Positions 35,176 to 44,749 of a DNA stretch of 64,000 nucleotides are shown piece by piece. The translations under genes and the position numbers were made by a program. Where the stretch lies: contig NZ_JACJQJ010000023.1 in NCBI RefSeq assembly GCF_014696615.1, forward strand, positions 56,911 to 120,910. Direction: 5' to 3'. Each line of letters begins with the position of its first letter. The first letter of the stretch is position 1. The stretch is from Nostoc linckia FACHB-104 (lineage in GTDB: Bacteria > Cyanobacteriota > Cyanobacteriia > Cyanobacteriales > Nostocaceae). The notes beneath the pieces are model-generated. The model saw only the letters and a program-made list of their open reading frames with translations. It was not told where the DNA came from and made no database searches.

Positions 35176-35691
35176 TTAACCTACTAGGCCTTGAATGAGT
35201 GCCAAATTAATTGTTAAGAAGTAAGCAACTACTGCACCACCAATACCACCAATTAAGAAAGCACTGGCAAAGTTGTTCCAGCCTTCATTGCTAGTAAAAG
35301 CATCTGGAGGATTACCAGCGGTAACGCTAGCAAGTGCTTTGGGAGGATTGCTGTGGGAATACAAAGACAAAGCAGCGGTCAGAAGTACAACCAAGCCGAC
35401 TGCTCCGAGTAAACCAGCTAAGTCCGCACTGGGTGTATTCCGCAGTGGGCCTAATTTAGCAAAGGGGCCAAATAACCAGTAACCATGAGCCATACCAACT
35501 TCTAGCCCACGTCTAAAAGGAGTGAGACCAGGACGATATGCGGGTAAGTTACCAATAAACCACTTCACTAAGGGAGAAGAATTAACTGGTGTTTCTAGGT
35601 TGCCTATTTGTGGATCGCGTCCTGCGGGAAAAACAACCTCACGATTTCTAGGATCGGCGGGATTATTTTTGGATGCATCTACTGCTTGCAT
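35176..35691 (-). CDS. psaL: photosystem I reaction centre subunit XI
   Basis: 171 residues. PsaL is a thylakoid membrane subunit at the centre of trimeric or tetrameric photosystem I. The N-terminal stromal part has FPAGRDPQIGNLETPVNSSP and WFIGNLPAYRPGLTPFRRGLEVGMAHGYWLFGPF (chlorophyll-ligand region); two further membrane helices follow (LLGAVGLVVLLTAALSLY and FLIGGIGGAVVAYFLTINLALI). It starts with ATG at 35691. It is downstream of psaF-psaJ on the same strand, but a strong terminator at 35801-35851 separates them, so it likely has its own promoter. Confidence 0.97.
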   Translation of the reverse strand: MQAVDASKNNPADPRNREVVFPAGRDPQIGNLETPVNSSPLVKWFIGNLPAYRPGLTPFRRGLEVGMAHGYWLFGPFAKLGPLRNTPSADLAGLLGAVGLVVLLTAALSLYSHSNPPKALASVTAGNPPDAFTSNEGWNNFASAFLIGGIGGAVVAYFLTINLALIQGLVG

Positions 35692-35800
35692 ATTTTATGT
35701 TGCCTCTAAATTTAGAATTGTGGCAGTTTTATATTAATAATAATTGTATCTAACGGTGATTTTTGGCAGAGAAGTTTAGAAAAATTAATTTAGCTAATTT

Positions 35801-35851
35801 CAATAAATGAAACTCGCAACCTGTTGACAGCATTACGAGTTTCATTTATTG
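35801..35851 (-). terminator. strong terminator after psaJ
   Basis: A perfect 16-bp inverted repeat (CAATAAATGAAACTCG / CGAGTTTCATTTATTG) with a 19-nt loop, 107 bp beyond the psaJ stop. On the minus strand an A/T-rich stretch follows. It should end or attenuate psaF-psaJ transcripts before psaL. Confidence 0.78.
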
Positions 35852-35957
35852 GTAACGCCTATTGTAGTTATTTTTTCACCCCATTAGGTTGAACTATATA
35901 ACTACACAACATTCGTCAGAAGACAACAAATTCACATTTGAAAAATATGTCTTCTAA

Positions 35958-36107
35958 TTATGGTAATGGGTGGAAAAGTAGGTCAGGGAAAAAGCGGTTA
36001 AATTCGATTAAAATCCCAGCTGTAATCGTGAACCAAATGGTAGCTGCTACAGGTGCTGTGGAAATAAACTTAATCAAATATGATGAGCTATCGCCTTTGT
36101 CTGCCAT
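35958..36107 (-). CDS. psaJ: photosystem I subunit IX
   Basis: A 49-residue gene that is easily missed. The protein begins [20 protein letters not shown], has one membrane helix ([20 protein letters not shown]) and ends PDLLFHPLP, the classic PsaJ pattern. PsaJ is a small thylakoid subunit that packs against PsaF and helps orient it for electron donors. It starts with ATG at 36107, 39 bp after the psaF stop, so the two are almost surely cotranscribed. Confidence 0.96.
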   Translation of the reverse strand: MADKGDSSSYLIKFISTAPVAATIWFTITAGILIEFNRFFPDLLFHPLP

Positions 36108-36146
36108 AAATTTAGTCTCCAAAACAAGTTAACTAGTGGTGATGAA

Positions 36147-36641
36147 TTAGCGTGGGGAAATAGGGATTTCTGTATCCTTAGCTGTTAATTCACCAGAGAG
36201 TAATTCTTTGATAGCAGCTGCAGGCCAAGCAAAGCCTGTTGCCATAATTGGTAGCGCCAAACCAAGGTCGATTTGGATTTCCTTTTGTTCAGCGTCAGAT
36301 CCCTTTTTGATTGCTTGCAGATAAGTACGACCAACCCAACCAATCCAACCGGCAATGTAAAGGAAAAGAATGCTGGGAATTAAGAAGTCACCTGCACGAT
36401 CTAAACGACCATCAACAATCAAATGGGGGTAACCCTCAGGACCACACAGAGCCTGAGAATAACGCTCAAACCGTTTTTGGCCTGATTGGGGATCGGCGGT
36501 AGTATTACGGGCATTTTTTGCTAGCTCTTGAAAAGCGGGAGTGTCTGCACATGGTTTCAGATCAGCACCCAGCGCCTTCGCAGGCGGGGCAAAATTGAAC
36601 CAAAGACAAATCGCTAGAGCCAAAGCAAACAATCGTCGCAT
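36147..36641 (-). CDS. psaF: photosystem I subunit III (plastocyanin/cytochrome c6 docking)
   Basis: 164 residues. A signal peptide ([23 protein letters not shown]) targets the N-terminus to the thylakoid lumen. Then come two lumenal cysteines ([16 protein letters not shown]), a membrane helix ([20 protein letters not shown]) and a second hydrophobic stretch ([18 protein letters not shown]). It forms the lumenal docking surface and joins PsaJ. It starts with ATG at 36641 and is the first gene of psaF-psaJ. Paired TTGTACA sites lie 36-62 bp upstream. Confidence 0.97.
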   Translation of the reverse strand: MRRLFALALAICLWFNFAPPAKALGADLKPCADTPAFQELAKNARNTTADPQSGQKRFERYSQALCGPEGYPHLIVDGRLDRAGDFLIPSILFLYIAGWIGWVGRTYLQAIKKGSDAEQKEIQIDLGLALPIMATGFAWPAAAIKELLSGELTAKDTEIPISPR

Positions 36642-36677
36642 GGAGTTGTTTCCTTTTATTACAAAACAAAAAGTTTT

Positions 36678-36703
36678 TTGTACAAAACGAAGCGGCTTGT
36701 ACA
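36678..36703. promoter_or_regulatory. paired TTGTACA palindromes before psaF
   Basis: Two TTGTACA heptamers start 19 bp apart (36678 and 36697), upstream of the psaF start. Each contains the TGTACA palindrome, and two turns of helix separate them, as for a tandem-bound regulator. No known factor is assigned. The spacing differs from the HLR1 site of RpaB that I recall. Confidence 0.3.
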
Positions 36704-36933
36704 GTGTTTATTTAGATAACTAGCAAGTCATCATACTCTTGCCGGGGAACCGAGTAAAGTTTAAGTAAATAAAAGTTAAAGCTTCTCAACTAAGTTTCTA
36801 TTGAGTTCTGAGTTCAGCGTGCTAACTGCCGATTAAAATTTCGTAATATTTGAGCAAATTTAAGGCTGATTACTGAACGCCAAAACCCAGGACTTGAGAC
36901 TCCTCGTTCAATACCCATAATTCTTGTGTAGCA

Positions 36934-37980
36934 ATGGCAACCGTTTTAGCAATCGAAACTAGCTGTGATGAAACTGCCGTAGCAATTGTTAACAATCGTC
37001 AGGTTTGTAGCAGCATCATAGCTTCCCAAATTCCTATCCATCAGCAGTATGGCGGAGTAGTACCAGAAGTAGCATCTCGCCAACATTTAGAAACGATCAA
37101 TTGGGCGATCGCTCAAGCCTTAGAGCAAAGCCAATTAAGCTGGGAGCAAATTGATGGCATAGCCGCCACCTGTGCCCCTGGGCTTGTCGGCGCGCTGTTG
37201 GTAGGGTTAACCGCTGCCAAAACTTTAGCAATCATCCAAAAAAAGCCATTCTTGGGAGTTCACCATCTCGAAGGCCACATTTACGCAACTTACTTGAGCG
37301 AGCCAACTTTAAATCCCCCTTTCCTTAGCTTACTCGTTTCGGGAGGACATACAAGCTTGATTTATGTCAAGGATTGTGGTATTTACGAAACCCTAGGAGA
37401 AACCCGTGATGATGCGGCAGGAGAAGCTTTTGACAAAATAGCGCGGTTGTTAAAGTTGGGTTATCCAGGAGGGCCTGTTATTGATAAATTGGCACAAACA
37501 GGCAATCCCCAAGCCTTTGCTTTGCCAGAAGGCAAAGTTTCTCTCCCTGGGGGTGGATATCATCGCTATGACGGCAGTTTTAGCGGCTTGAAGACGGCTG
37601 TACTAAGATTAGTGCAGCAACTAGAGAAGAATAATACTCCCATCCCCATCCCCGATGTTGCAGCCAGCTTTCAAGAAACTGTAGCGCGATCGCTTACCAA
37701 AAGAGTGATCGCCTGTGCCCTAGATTATGGGCTCAGCACAATTGCCGTGGGTGGAGGTGTAGCAGCTAATAGCGGGTTAAGAAAGAACTTACAAGCTGCT
37801 GCTACCGAGCATAACTTGCGCGTCCTCTTCCCGCCCTTAAAATTTTGTACCGATAACGCTGCCATGATTGCCTGTGCTGCCGCCGAACATTTATCCCGAG
37901 GGCATACCTCTCCCCTAACGCTAGGCGTAGAATCACGGTTGTCTTTGGCTCAAGTGATGAAGCTGTATCAAAACGGGTAG
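36934..37980 (+). CDS. tsaD: tRNA N6-adenosine threonylcarbamoyltransferase
   Basis: 348 residues, the usual bacterial TsaD/Gcp length. It transfers threonylcarbamoyl to A37 of ANN-decoding tRNAs together with TsaB and TsaE. Metal ligands are His111 and His115 (HHLEGH). ASKHA-fold motifs are [35 protein letters not shown] and [11 protein letters not shown]. The TsaC/Sua5-type partner for the first step could be the gene at 43836 in this window. It stands alone, divergent from psaF. Confidence 0.97.
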   Translation: MATVLAIETSCDETAVAIVNNRQVCSSIIASQIPIHQQYGGVVPEVASRQHLETINWAIAQALEQSQLSWEQIDGIAATCAPGLVGALLVGLTAAKTLAIIQKKPFLGVHHLEGHIYATYLSEPTLNPPFLSLLVSGGHTSLIYVKDCGIYETLGETRDDAAGEAFDKIARLLKLGYPGGPVIDKLAQTGNPQAFALPEGKVSLPGGGYHRYDGSFSGLKTAVLRLVQQLEKNNTPIPIPDVAASFQETVARSLTKRVIACALDYGLSTIAVGGGVAANSGLRKNLQAAATEHNLRVLFPPLKFCTDNAAMIACAAAEHLSRGHTSPLTLGVESRLSLAQVMKLYQNG

Positions 37981-38035
37981 TGGGCATGGGGCATTGGACA
38001 TGGGTTATCTCTCTCGTGCTTCCTCTGCTCCTTCA

Positions 38036-38944
38036 TCAAACTCCAACAATTGAGCTAATATGACTAGCCACTGCATCTGGCTGCTCTAACATTGCTAAAT
38101 GTCCGCAATCAGGAATTTCAATCACATTGTCTCCAGAGTATTGGAATAGCCTATGAAAACTAGCTAGGTGGCGAACATACTTGGGTTCCATAACTTTGTC
38201 ATTGGTTCCCGTTAAAAAATAAACTGGCTGCTTCAGTTGGGAGACTAATTGTGGTAGGCGGTTAACTTCTTCTTCGGTTGTCGAATCTAATAGCGATCCC
38301 AAAGCTGCTTCTGGATCGGCTACGACAAAATCAATAACTCGCTGACGTGCCCAATAACGTTCCAAAGGACGCGCTACACTGGCTCTGGTAAACAGTAAAT
38401 CAATCAAAGGTATTTGTGATAGCCAGCGAGGACGTATTTGTAAAAATCGCTGCCCAGCCGAACGAAACTGCTCAAAGGATTCCTTGAGATAAATACCACC
38501 ACCAGCATTAATACAGATGACTCCCTGAATACAATCAGGCATCTGTGCTGCTGCCCAAAGAGCGATCGTACCGCCTAAAGAGTGGCCGATTAGCCAAGCA
38601 CTAGTAATATTTAGCTGCTGCAATAGAACTGCTAAATCTTGAGCGTAAGCAGATGGAGTATATAGAGGATCGAAGCTTGAGCCAACTGGACTACTGGGGC
38701 TTGGAAGTAGATTTACAGAAATTTGCTCTCGATTAAAATCCCTTTCTGGCTGGGACTGCGATTCGCCAAAACCTCGTAAATCATAAGACAAGCACTGAAA
38801 ATCTAATGACAGCCGCGAAATAACAGGCTGCCAGTATCCACGGCTATTTAGCCAACCGTGGATAAAAACTAAAGTATGAGGGCAAGAGGTGGGAGCTGTT
38901 AATTCGTATGCGTGGGGAACGCCCAAGATTTCGATGGTTGCCAT
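38036..38944 (-). CDS. alpha/beta-hydrolase
   Basis: 302 residues with a complete alpha/beta-hydrolase core. The oxyanion-hole motif is FIHGWLNSRGYW, the nucleophile elbow GHSLGGT (Ser), the acid probably the Asp in LTGTNDKVM, and the catalytic His is in PDCGHLAMLEQPD. There is no signal peptide, so it acts in the cytoplasm. Such proteins in cyanobacteria include esterases, epoxide hydrolases and chlorophyll-dephytylase-like enzymes; the substrate cannot be told. The tail after HLAMLEQP is normal in length. Confidence 0.88.
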   Translation of the reverse strand: MATIEILGVPHAYELTAPTSCPHTLVFIHGWLNSRGYWQPVISRLSLDFQCLSYDLRGFGESQSQPERDFNREQISVNLLPSPSSPVGSSFDPLYTPSAYAQDLAVLLQQLNITSAWLIGHSLGGTIALWAAAQMPDCIQGVICINAGGGIYLKESFEQFRSAGQRFLQIRPRWLSQIPLIDLLFTRASVARPLERYWARQRVIDFVVADPEAALGSLLDSTTEEEVNRLPQLVSQLKQPVYFLTGTNDKVMEPKYVRHLASFHRLFQYSGDNVIEIPDCGHLAMLEQPDAVASHISSIVGV

Positions 38945-39056
38945 ACTTAATATCGTACCTTCAAGGGTGGGTACGACTAAATACGGAATACAGCAGGATA
39001 AAGGATAAACGCCAAAGGGAGAAAAATTTTCTGCCGCTTAATTAATAATTCTTAAT

Positions 39057-39776
39057 TTATTTACCCAATAACCTGTGCCGGACTCCTTCGGCAATTTTGT
39101 GACCTAAATATTCGGGAATCAAGCTTTCATTGGGGCCCAGCAGGTAAAGAATCAGCCTTGTACGTCCACGCCAAACTAGTAAGTTGGCGTTGACTACTAA
39201 CAGGTCTTCCTGCCAGATGGCGTACATGACTTTGTAAAATAATCCCGGTTGATTATCAGCCTCAATAACCAGAGCAGGGAGATGAAACACTGGATCGACA
39301 TAGAATTCAGTTTGTACTAAATCTAAGCCGTTATCGAGGTTGAATTCTACAGCCAGCATTTCTTCTACCTCAAACCGTCCTCCTAATGCTTCGCGAATTG
39401 CTCGACAGACATTATCAGCGGTTTTCTCGGTTAAAGCTTTGCTACCGCGAGACACCAGCAGTTTGATAAAAACTAGCATCGGCGCTCGAATTTGACCGTA
39501 TAAGCTTAAACCATGAATTGTTAGCCCATAAGCCGCCAGTACGCCAAAAATATCACTGAGGAGAAAAGACTGGTTACGGTAGGCAAAATGTAGGGCACTT
39601 TTACTACCTTCCGGTTTCAGCTCGATTACGGCGCGTCTGGTTTTATAGAGACGGTAGGCTAATCGTAAATTTTGCAGTTGAATTTCACTACTAACAAACT
39701 GTTCATAAAACTGGGGAAACGCTCGATTAAAGCGCTTTAGAAGTTCAAGTGTGGAAGATTTTAAACCAGAAGCCAT
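39057..39776 (-). CDS. ACT-domain-like regulatory protein, unknown role
   Basis: 239 residues starting MASGLKSSTLELLKRFNRAF; the longer frame to 39809 starts with TTG codons and is not used. Two ACT-like segments are visible: about 75-140 (SFLLSDIFGVLAAYGLTIHGLSLYGQIRAPMLVFIKLLV) and about 170-235 (LPALVIEADNQPGLFYKVMYAIWQEDLLVVNANLLVWRGRTRLILYL). They resemble the C-terminal ACT pair of the uridylyltransferase GlnD, which suggests binding of an amino acid or another small ligand. No enzyme domain is attached. Confidence 0.65.
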   Translation of the reverse strand: MASGLKSSTLELLKRFNRAFPQFYEQFVSSEIQLQNLRLAYRLYKTRRAVIELKPEGSKSALHFAYRNQSFLLSDIFGVLAAYGLTIHGLSLYGQIRAPMLVFIKLLVSRGSKALTEKTADNVCRAIREALGGRFEVEEMLAVEFNLDNGLDLVQTEFYVDPVFHLPALVIEADNQPGLFYKVMYAIWQEDLLVVNANLLVWRGRTRLILYLLGPNESLIPEYLGHKIAEGVRHRLLGK

Positions 39777-40793
<1,017 letters not shown>

Positions 40794-41128
40794 ATCTTTT
40801 AGAGAAATAACTGACTTGCCACTTTCATATAGTTAATATAGGCAAAATCTCCTAAAAACTAATTTTAAAAGGTTTATTCGGGATGCCAGCAAGTAGCTTT
40901 ATGGTTAACCTGGGTTGCTGCTAATTATATTTATGGTTACTAAAAGCTGATACAATCTAGACTATTGGCAGATGCAGAAAAAAAGTTGGTCAATATCTGC
41001 TAAGTCTGATATAATCAGCATAGTGCCTTGCTCAACTACAGAATTGATTAGTAAATCGTTGGTAGTGGGTCAATGCTCAAGCTATTCATTCAGAATGCGA
41101 TCGCGCAACTGAAAGATAGATTGATTAA

Positions 41129-41202
41129 CGGGATGTAGCGCAGCTTGGTAGCGCGCCTGCTTTGGGAGCAGGATGCCGCAGGTTCAAATCCTGTCATCCC
41201 GA
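41129..41202 (+). tRNA. tRNA-Pro (anticodon TGG)
   Basis: A 74-nt cloverleaf. The acceptor stem is CGGGATG / CATCCCG with discriminator A. The D-arm contains GCGCAGCTTGGTAGCGC. The anticodon arm is CCTGC-TTTGGGA-GCAGG with anticodon TGG. The T-arm is GCAGG-TTCAAAT-CCTGT. No intron, and CCA is not encoded. A strong terminator follows 14 bp later. Confidence 0.97.
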
Positions 41203-41216
41203 TTAAAATTAGAATC

Positions 41217-41254
41217 AAAAAACCGTAGTTCTATAACTAGAGCTACGGTTTTTT
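41217..41254 (+). terminator. terminator of tRNA-Pro
   Basis: A perfect 12-bp inverted repeat (AAAAAACCGTAG / CTACGGTTTTTT) with a 14-nt loop, ending in T. Confidence 0.93.
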
Positions 41255-41863
41255 AATTATTCAATAAAAAAAATCAATAATCGATTGGGGGTTTGTTTTG
41301 TCCAATATATGTACCGCTAAATTAGATATTTTTTCGGAGAAGTGTAATTTAGCTTGTCTGCTCTTAGGCTATTGTGTGAGCGATCATAGACAAATTGTAA
41401 GTTTAGGAGCTAATTATCTGGAGCCTGAATATTATACATATCTAGGCAAATTTCAGTAGATTTGAAATTCAAGGCAATTGGAACGATTCACTATATAATG
41501 TCGTCATTTATAGCAGGGTAAAGAAAATCAAATGACATTTAGCGCTGAAATAATTTGAGCAATTTATCCACTCTGGATCACACCATATAATAAGCATCTA
41601 CGGCATTTTCTGCCCAAGAGCAAAAATAGCCTGGTTAACATTGAGTAAGCAGCATTTAAGCATCATCAATAGGTGAAGGCGATTCTGTAGTAATCCTAAA
41701 TTATTGGAGAATATTACTTTTTGAGGGCTGTCTATTTACATGCAATAGATAGCAGCAATTTTTCACATTTTTAAGGGATTGCTATATAACTAAAACAAGT
41801 TGGTACTGTACAAATCCAACTGTTTGCTTTGAATGAATTAAATTGTTGACACGAGGAGTAGTC
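41255..41863. other. AT-rich intergenic region before tic22
   Basis: About 609 bp with no supported gene. It probably contains the tic22 promoter; GAGGAGT at about 41852-41858 is the tic22 ribosome-binding site. Confidence 0.5.
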
Positions 41864-42700
41864 ATGAAATCATTGGTTCGCTGGGGCGCAACATTAGGTC
41901 TAGTTGGTAGTACTCTCCTGGGAACAGTTTTTGCAGGTAATATGCCAGTACTGGCATTGTCCGAACAGCAAATCAAAGAGAAGTTAGATTCTGTACCTGT
42001 ATATTTGGTCACTAATGAAAAAGGTTTACCCCTCAGCCGTCCCTTACCAGAAAACCAAAACGGACAAAAAGCTGGTGGTTCAGTGACAGGAGTTTATTTG
42101 AGCAGGCAAGAAGCCCAAAAATTTATCAACGATTTGCGAAATACCAAAGAAAAAGACCCAAAAATTCAAGAGATGCTCAAAAGTCTCCAGGTAACCGCAG
42201 TACCTCTGGGGGTAATTTATCAGCAATTACAACAAAGCAAAAATCAGCCCAATCGTCTTTTATTTGCCTTTAAACCTGTAGATCAGGAAATTCAAGGGGC
42301 AATGGACTTGCTACGTCAAAGTGGGCAAAAGGTAGATCAGTTTAAGAGTGTGCCTATTTTCGCGGTGAGATTTGCACCAGATCAAGGATATGTACCCATT
42401 AAACTGAGCGCTGATAATCAGCAATTAATTCCTTTGTTTTTGAGTAAACAAGATGCACTGGGTTTGTTAAACCAAGTGAAGCCGAAATATCCCAAAGCTG
42501 ATATTCAGGTAATCGATGTAGATGGAGTGATTAAAACATTGCAGGATAAGAACGATCCTTGGCTCAATCAAGTTGTTTTAGTACCATCCGCCGAATCTAG
42601 AGAATATATCAAGACCCTGCCTAGGGATAATAATGCCAATGCACCGAAGGCCCCTGCGGCTCCTGCTCGGAATAATACACAGGCTCCCAAGCCTCGATAA
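41864..42700 (+). CDS. tic22: Tic22-family periplasmic/thylakoid chaperone-like protein
   Basis: 278 residues: signal peptide (WGATLGLVGSTLLGTVFAGNMPVLA), then two related Tic22 modules. Module one includes VPVYLVTNEKGLPL ... GVYLSRQEAQKFINDLR; module two includes VPIFAVRF ... YVPIKLSADNQQLIPLFLSKQDALGLLNQVK. A Pro/Ala/Asn-rich tail ends the protein. Tic22 helps protein transport across the chloroplast intermembrane space; the Anabaena homologue is periplasmic/thylakoid and linked to outer-membrane biogenesis (recalled). The start is ATG 41864 behind GAGGAG. The prmC start lies 9 bp after its stop. Confidence 0.9.
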   Translation: MKSLVRWGATLGLVGSTLLGTVFAGNMPVLALSEQQIKEKLDSVPVYLVTNEKGLPLSRPLPENQNGQKAGGSVTGVYLSRQEAQKFINDLRNTKEKDPKIQEMLKSLQVTAVPLGVIYQQLQQSKNQPNRLLFAFKPVDQEIQGAMDLLRQSGQKVDQFKSVPIFAVRFAPDQGYVPIKLSADNQQLIPLFLSKQDALGLLNQVKPKYPKADIQVIDVDGVIKTLQDKNDPWLNQVVLVPSAESREYIKTLPRDNNANAPKAPAAPARNNTQAPKPR

Positions 42701-42709
42701 CCTGAAAGC

Positions 42710-43633
42710 ATGACGGATACACAGCCAAAAGTAATTTCTGGTTTACAACTTTGGCAGTGGCGACAGAAAGCAATTCAAGCTGCGATCGCCACAGATGTTC
42801 CAGTAGCAGAAGTTGATTGGCTGCTACAAGAAATAGCTGGTTTAGATCGCTTAGCACTACGTTTGGAATCTTACAAAAATTGGCCTCAAATTCAACTGAA
42901 GTTGTCTTTAGAGGATTTAGACCAGTTGTGGCATAGGCGGTTAGACGATCGCTTGCCAGTACAGTACATTGCAGGAGTTACACCTTGGCGACAATTTAAA
43001 ATTGCCGTATCGAGCGCAGTTTTGATTCCCAGGCCAGAAACAGAATGCTTAATTGATTTAGCTGTAACAGCAGGTGCAACTACTGGGACTATCCCATCGT
43101 TAAAACAAGGACATTGGGTGGACTTAGGTACTGGTAGTGGAGCGATCGCTCTAGGACTAGCAAATGTCTTTCCAGAGTCAACTATTCACGCCGTTGATTA
43201 CAGTCCTGAAGCTTTGGCGATCGCAGCGGCAAATGCTCAAAATTTAGGATTTGCCGACAGAATTAGGTTTTATCAAGGTTCCTGGTGGGAGCCACTGACA
43301 CCGATGAAAGGTCAGTTTAGTGGTATGGTATCGAACCCGCCTTATATTCCTACCAGTACCTTACCTACCCTACAACCAGAAGTAATTCGCCATGAACCTC
43401 ATTTAGCTTTAGATGGTGGTACTGATGGCTTAGATTGCATCCGCCATTTAATTGAAATCTCTCCTAGTTATTTACGGCCTGGTGGCGTGTGGCTCATTGA
43501 GATGATGGCAGGACAGGCTGATAGCGTGCGAGAAATTTTGCAAAATCACGGTAGCTATAGAAATATTCAAATTCACTCTGATTTGGAGGGAATTGAACGT
43601 TTTGCCCTAGCTTACTTAAAGGATGAAGAATGA
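42710..43633 (+). CDS. prmC: peptide chain release factor N5-glutamine methyltransferase
   Basis: 307 residues. PrmC methylates the GGQ glutamine of release factors RF1 and RF2 using S-adenosylmethionine. The N-terminal helical domain (about 10-110) contains QYIAGVTPWRQFKIAVSSAVLIPRPETE; the methyltransferase domain has WVDLGTGSGAIALGLA and the catalytic NPPY (SNPPYIPTS). It starts 9 bp after tic22, so the two are likely an operon. The release factor 3 gene in this window (54587) is not adjacent. Confidence 0.95.
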   Translation: MTDTQPKVISGLQLWQWRQKAIQAAIATDVPVAEVDWLLQEIAGLDRLALRLESYKNWPQIQLKLSLEDLDQLWHRRLDDRLPVQYIAGVTPWRQFKIAVSSAVLIPRPETECLIDLAVTAGATTGTIPSLKQGHWVDLGTGSGAIALGLANVFPESTIHAVDYSPEALAIAAANAQNLGFADRIRFYQGSWWEPLTPMKGQFSGMVSNPPYIPTSTLPTLQPEVIRHEPHLALDGGTDGLDCIRHLIEISPSYLRPGGVWLIEMMAGQADSVREILQNHGSYRNIQIHSDLEGIERFALAYLKDEE

Positions 43634-43686
43634 AAGGCGGAAAATTGGAGATTTTAGCCTCTGATTGCTTCGTCAAGTTTTGGGTT

Positions 43687-43746
43687 AAAGGGAAAAGGGT
43701 AAGGGGAAAAGGTCAAGAACAGCCTTTACCCTTTCCCTTTCGCTTT
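43687..43746 (+). terminator. terminator-like hairpin after prmC
   Basis: AAAGGGAAAAGGGTAAGG can pair, with small imperfections, with CCTTTACCCTTTCCCTTT (43723-43740); TTTTT follows a few bases on. A related GGGGAAAAGGGT hairpin lies at about 54362-54410, so this is a dispersed terminator-like repeat. Confidence 0.6.
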
Positions 43747-43835
43747 TTCTAAAATCCAATTCTGAGTTCAAAATGCAAGCATTTGTACCATAGCCTCATA
43801 ATATTTATGAGTTTTCTTCATCCTTCATACTTCCA

Positions 43836-44420
43836 ATGACACAAGTTTCCTTGGCAGAACTGGTAGCTGGCGCACGTGCTGGCAACTTAGTTAGCTTTCC
43901 TACAGATACAGTCCCCGCACTGGCAACGTTACCAGAAAAAGCGGCTTTAATATTTGCAGCTAAACAGCGCAGTCAAGATAAACCGTTGATTTTGATGGCA
44001 GCTAGCGGAGCAGATTTGTGGCCTTATGTCCAAGGAAGCGATCGCGAATATCACATTTGGCAAGAATTAACAGCTAAATATTGGCCAGGAGGTCTCACTT
44101 TAGTTTTACCTGCATCAGCTTTAGTACCAAAGGTGATGAACCCAACTGACCCCACAACAATCGGAATTAGAGTACCAGCAAGTGCGATCGCCCAACAAAT
44201 TTTGGCGCAAACAGGCCCTATGGCTACTACTAGCGCTAATCTTTCTGGCCAGCCACCTTTGCAGACGATGGCAGAAATTGAAGTCCAGTTTCCTGAAGCC
44301 TTGACTTTAATCACCAAAGAATTTCAAAAGGAAGTCTCAGCTATAGGTGTGCCTTCTACAGTCGCCAAATGGACAGGGACGAGTTGGCAAATTTTGCGAC
44401 AAGGTTCGATCGAGTTATAG
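43836..44420 (+). CDS. tsaC: Sua5/YciO/YrdC-family threonylcarbamoyl-AMP synthase
   Basis: 194 residues, a single YrdC domain. The nucleotide and threonine site motifs are visible: VSFPTDTVPALA, KQRSQDKPLILM, YWPGGLTLVLPAS, TIGIRVPAS and TTSANLSGQPP. It makes threonylcarbamoyl-AMP from threonine, bicarbonate and ATP, the substrate for TsaD (gene at 36934). It lacks the C-terminal Sua5 domain, so it is the short TsaC type. A YciO-like role cannot be excluded. It lies 202 bp after prmC on the same strand. Confidence 0.85.
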   Translation: MTQVSLAELVAGARAGNLVSFPTDTVPALATLPEKAALIFAAKQRSQDKPLILMAASGADLWPYVQGSDREYHIWQELTAKYWPGGLTLVLPASALVPKVMNPTDPTTIGIRVPASAIAQQILAQTGPMATTSANLSGQPPLQTMAEIEVQFPEALTLITKEFQKEVSAIGVPSTVAKWTGTSWQILRQGSIEL

Positions 44421-44749
44421 AAGTATAATCGCGCTAATTATCTTTTTATATTTTTGGCAAAAGGGTAAGGGTTAGAGGCAAAGAAAAACCTTTAATCATT
44501 ACTCTTTCACTTTTTCCCCTACAAAATTCTTTTTTCAAATTGGTATTACTTATAAATGGAATGTGGTTTAAATTAACAACTGCTATAACTTTTTAGGGTA
44601 TGGTATCTTTATTTACCATTATTAGACTGTTAACTTGTTTCCAACTTCTACAAAACCTCGGAAATCTTACCGTTATCAATCATGAGAAGTAGGAACTTGA
44701 TTTTGGGAGTTTGCGGTCAACGAATAAAGCTGAATAACTGCTAAATATT
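44421..44749. other. intergenic region before the kinase-like gene
   Basis: A 329-bp spacer with a poor copy of the AAGGGTAAGGGTTAGAGG repeat at about 44461-44520 and a T-rich middle. No gene seen. Confidence 0.45.

Noticed and set aside
41129..41254. Integrative element att site in tRNA-Pro
   Set aside because: No integrase and no direct repeat of the tRNA 3' end was seen in the flanking region.
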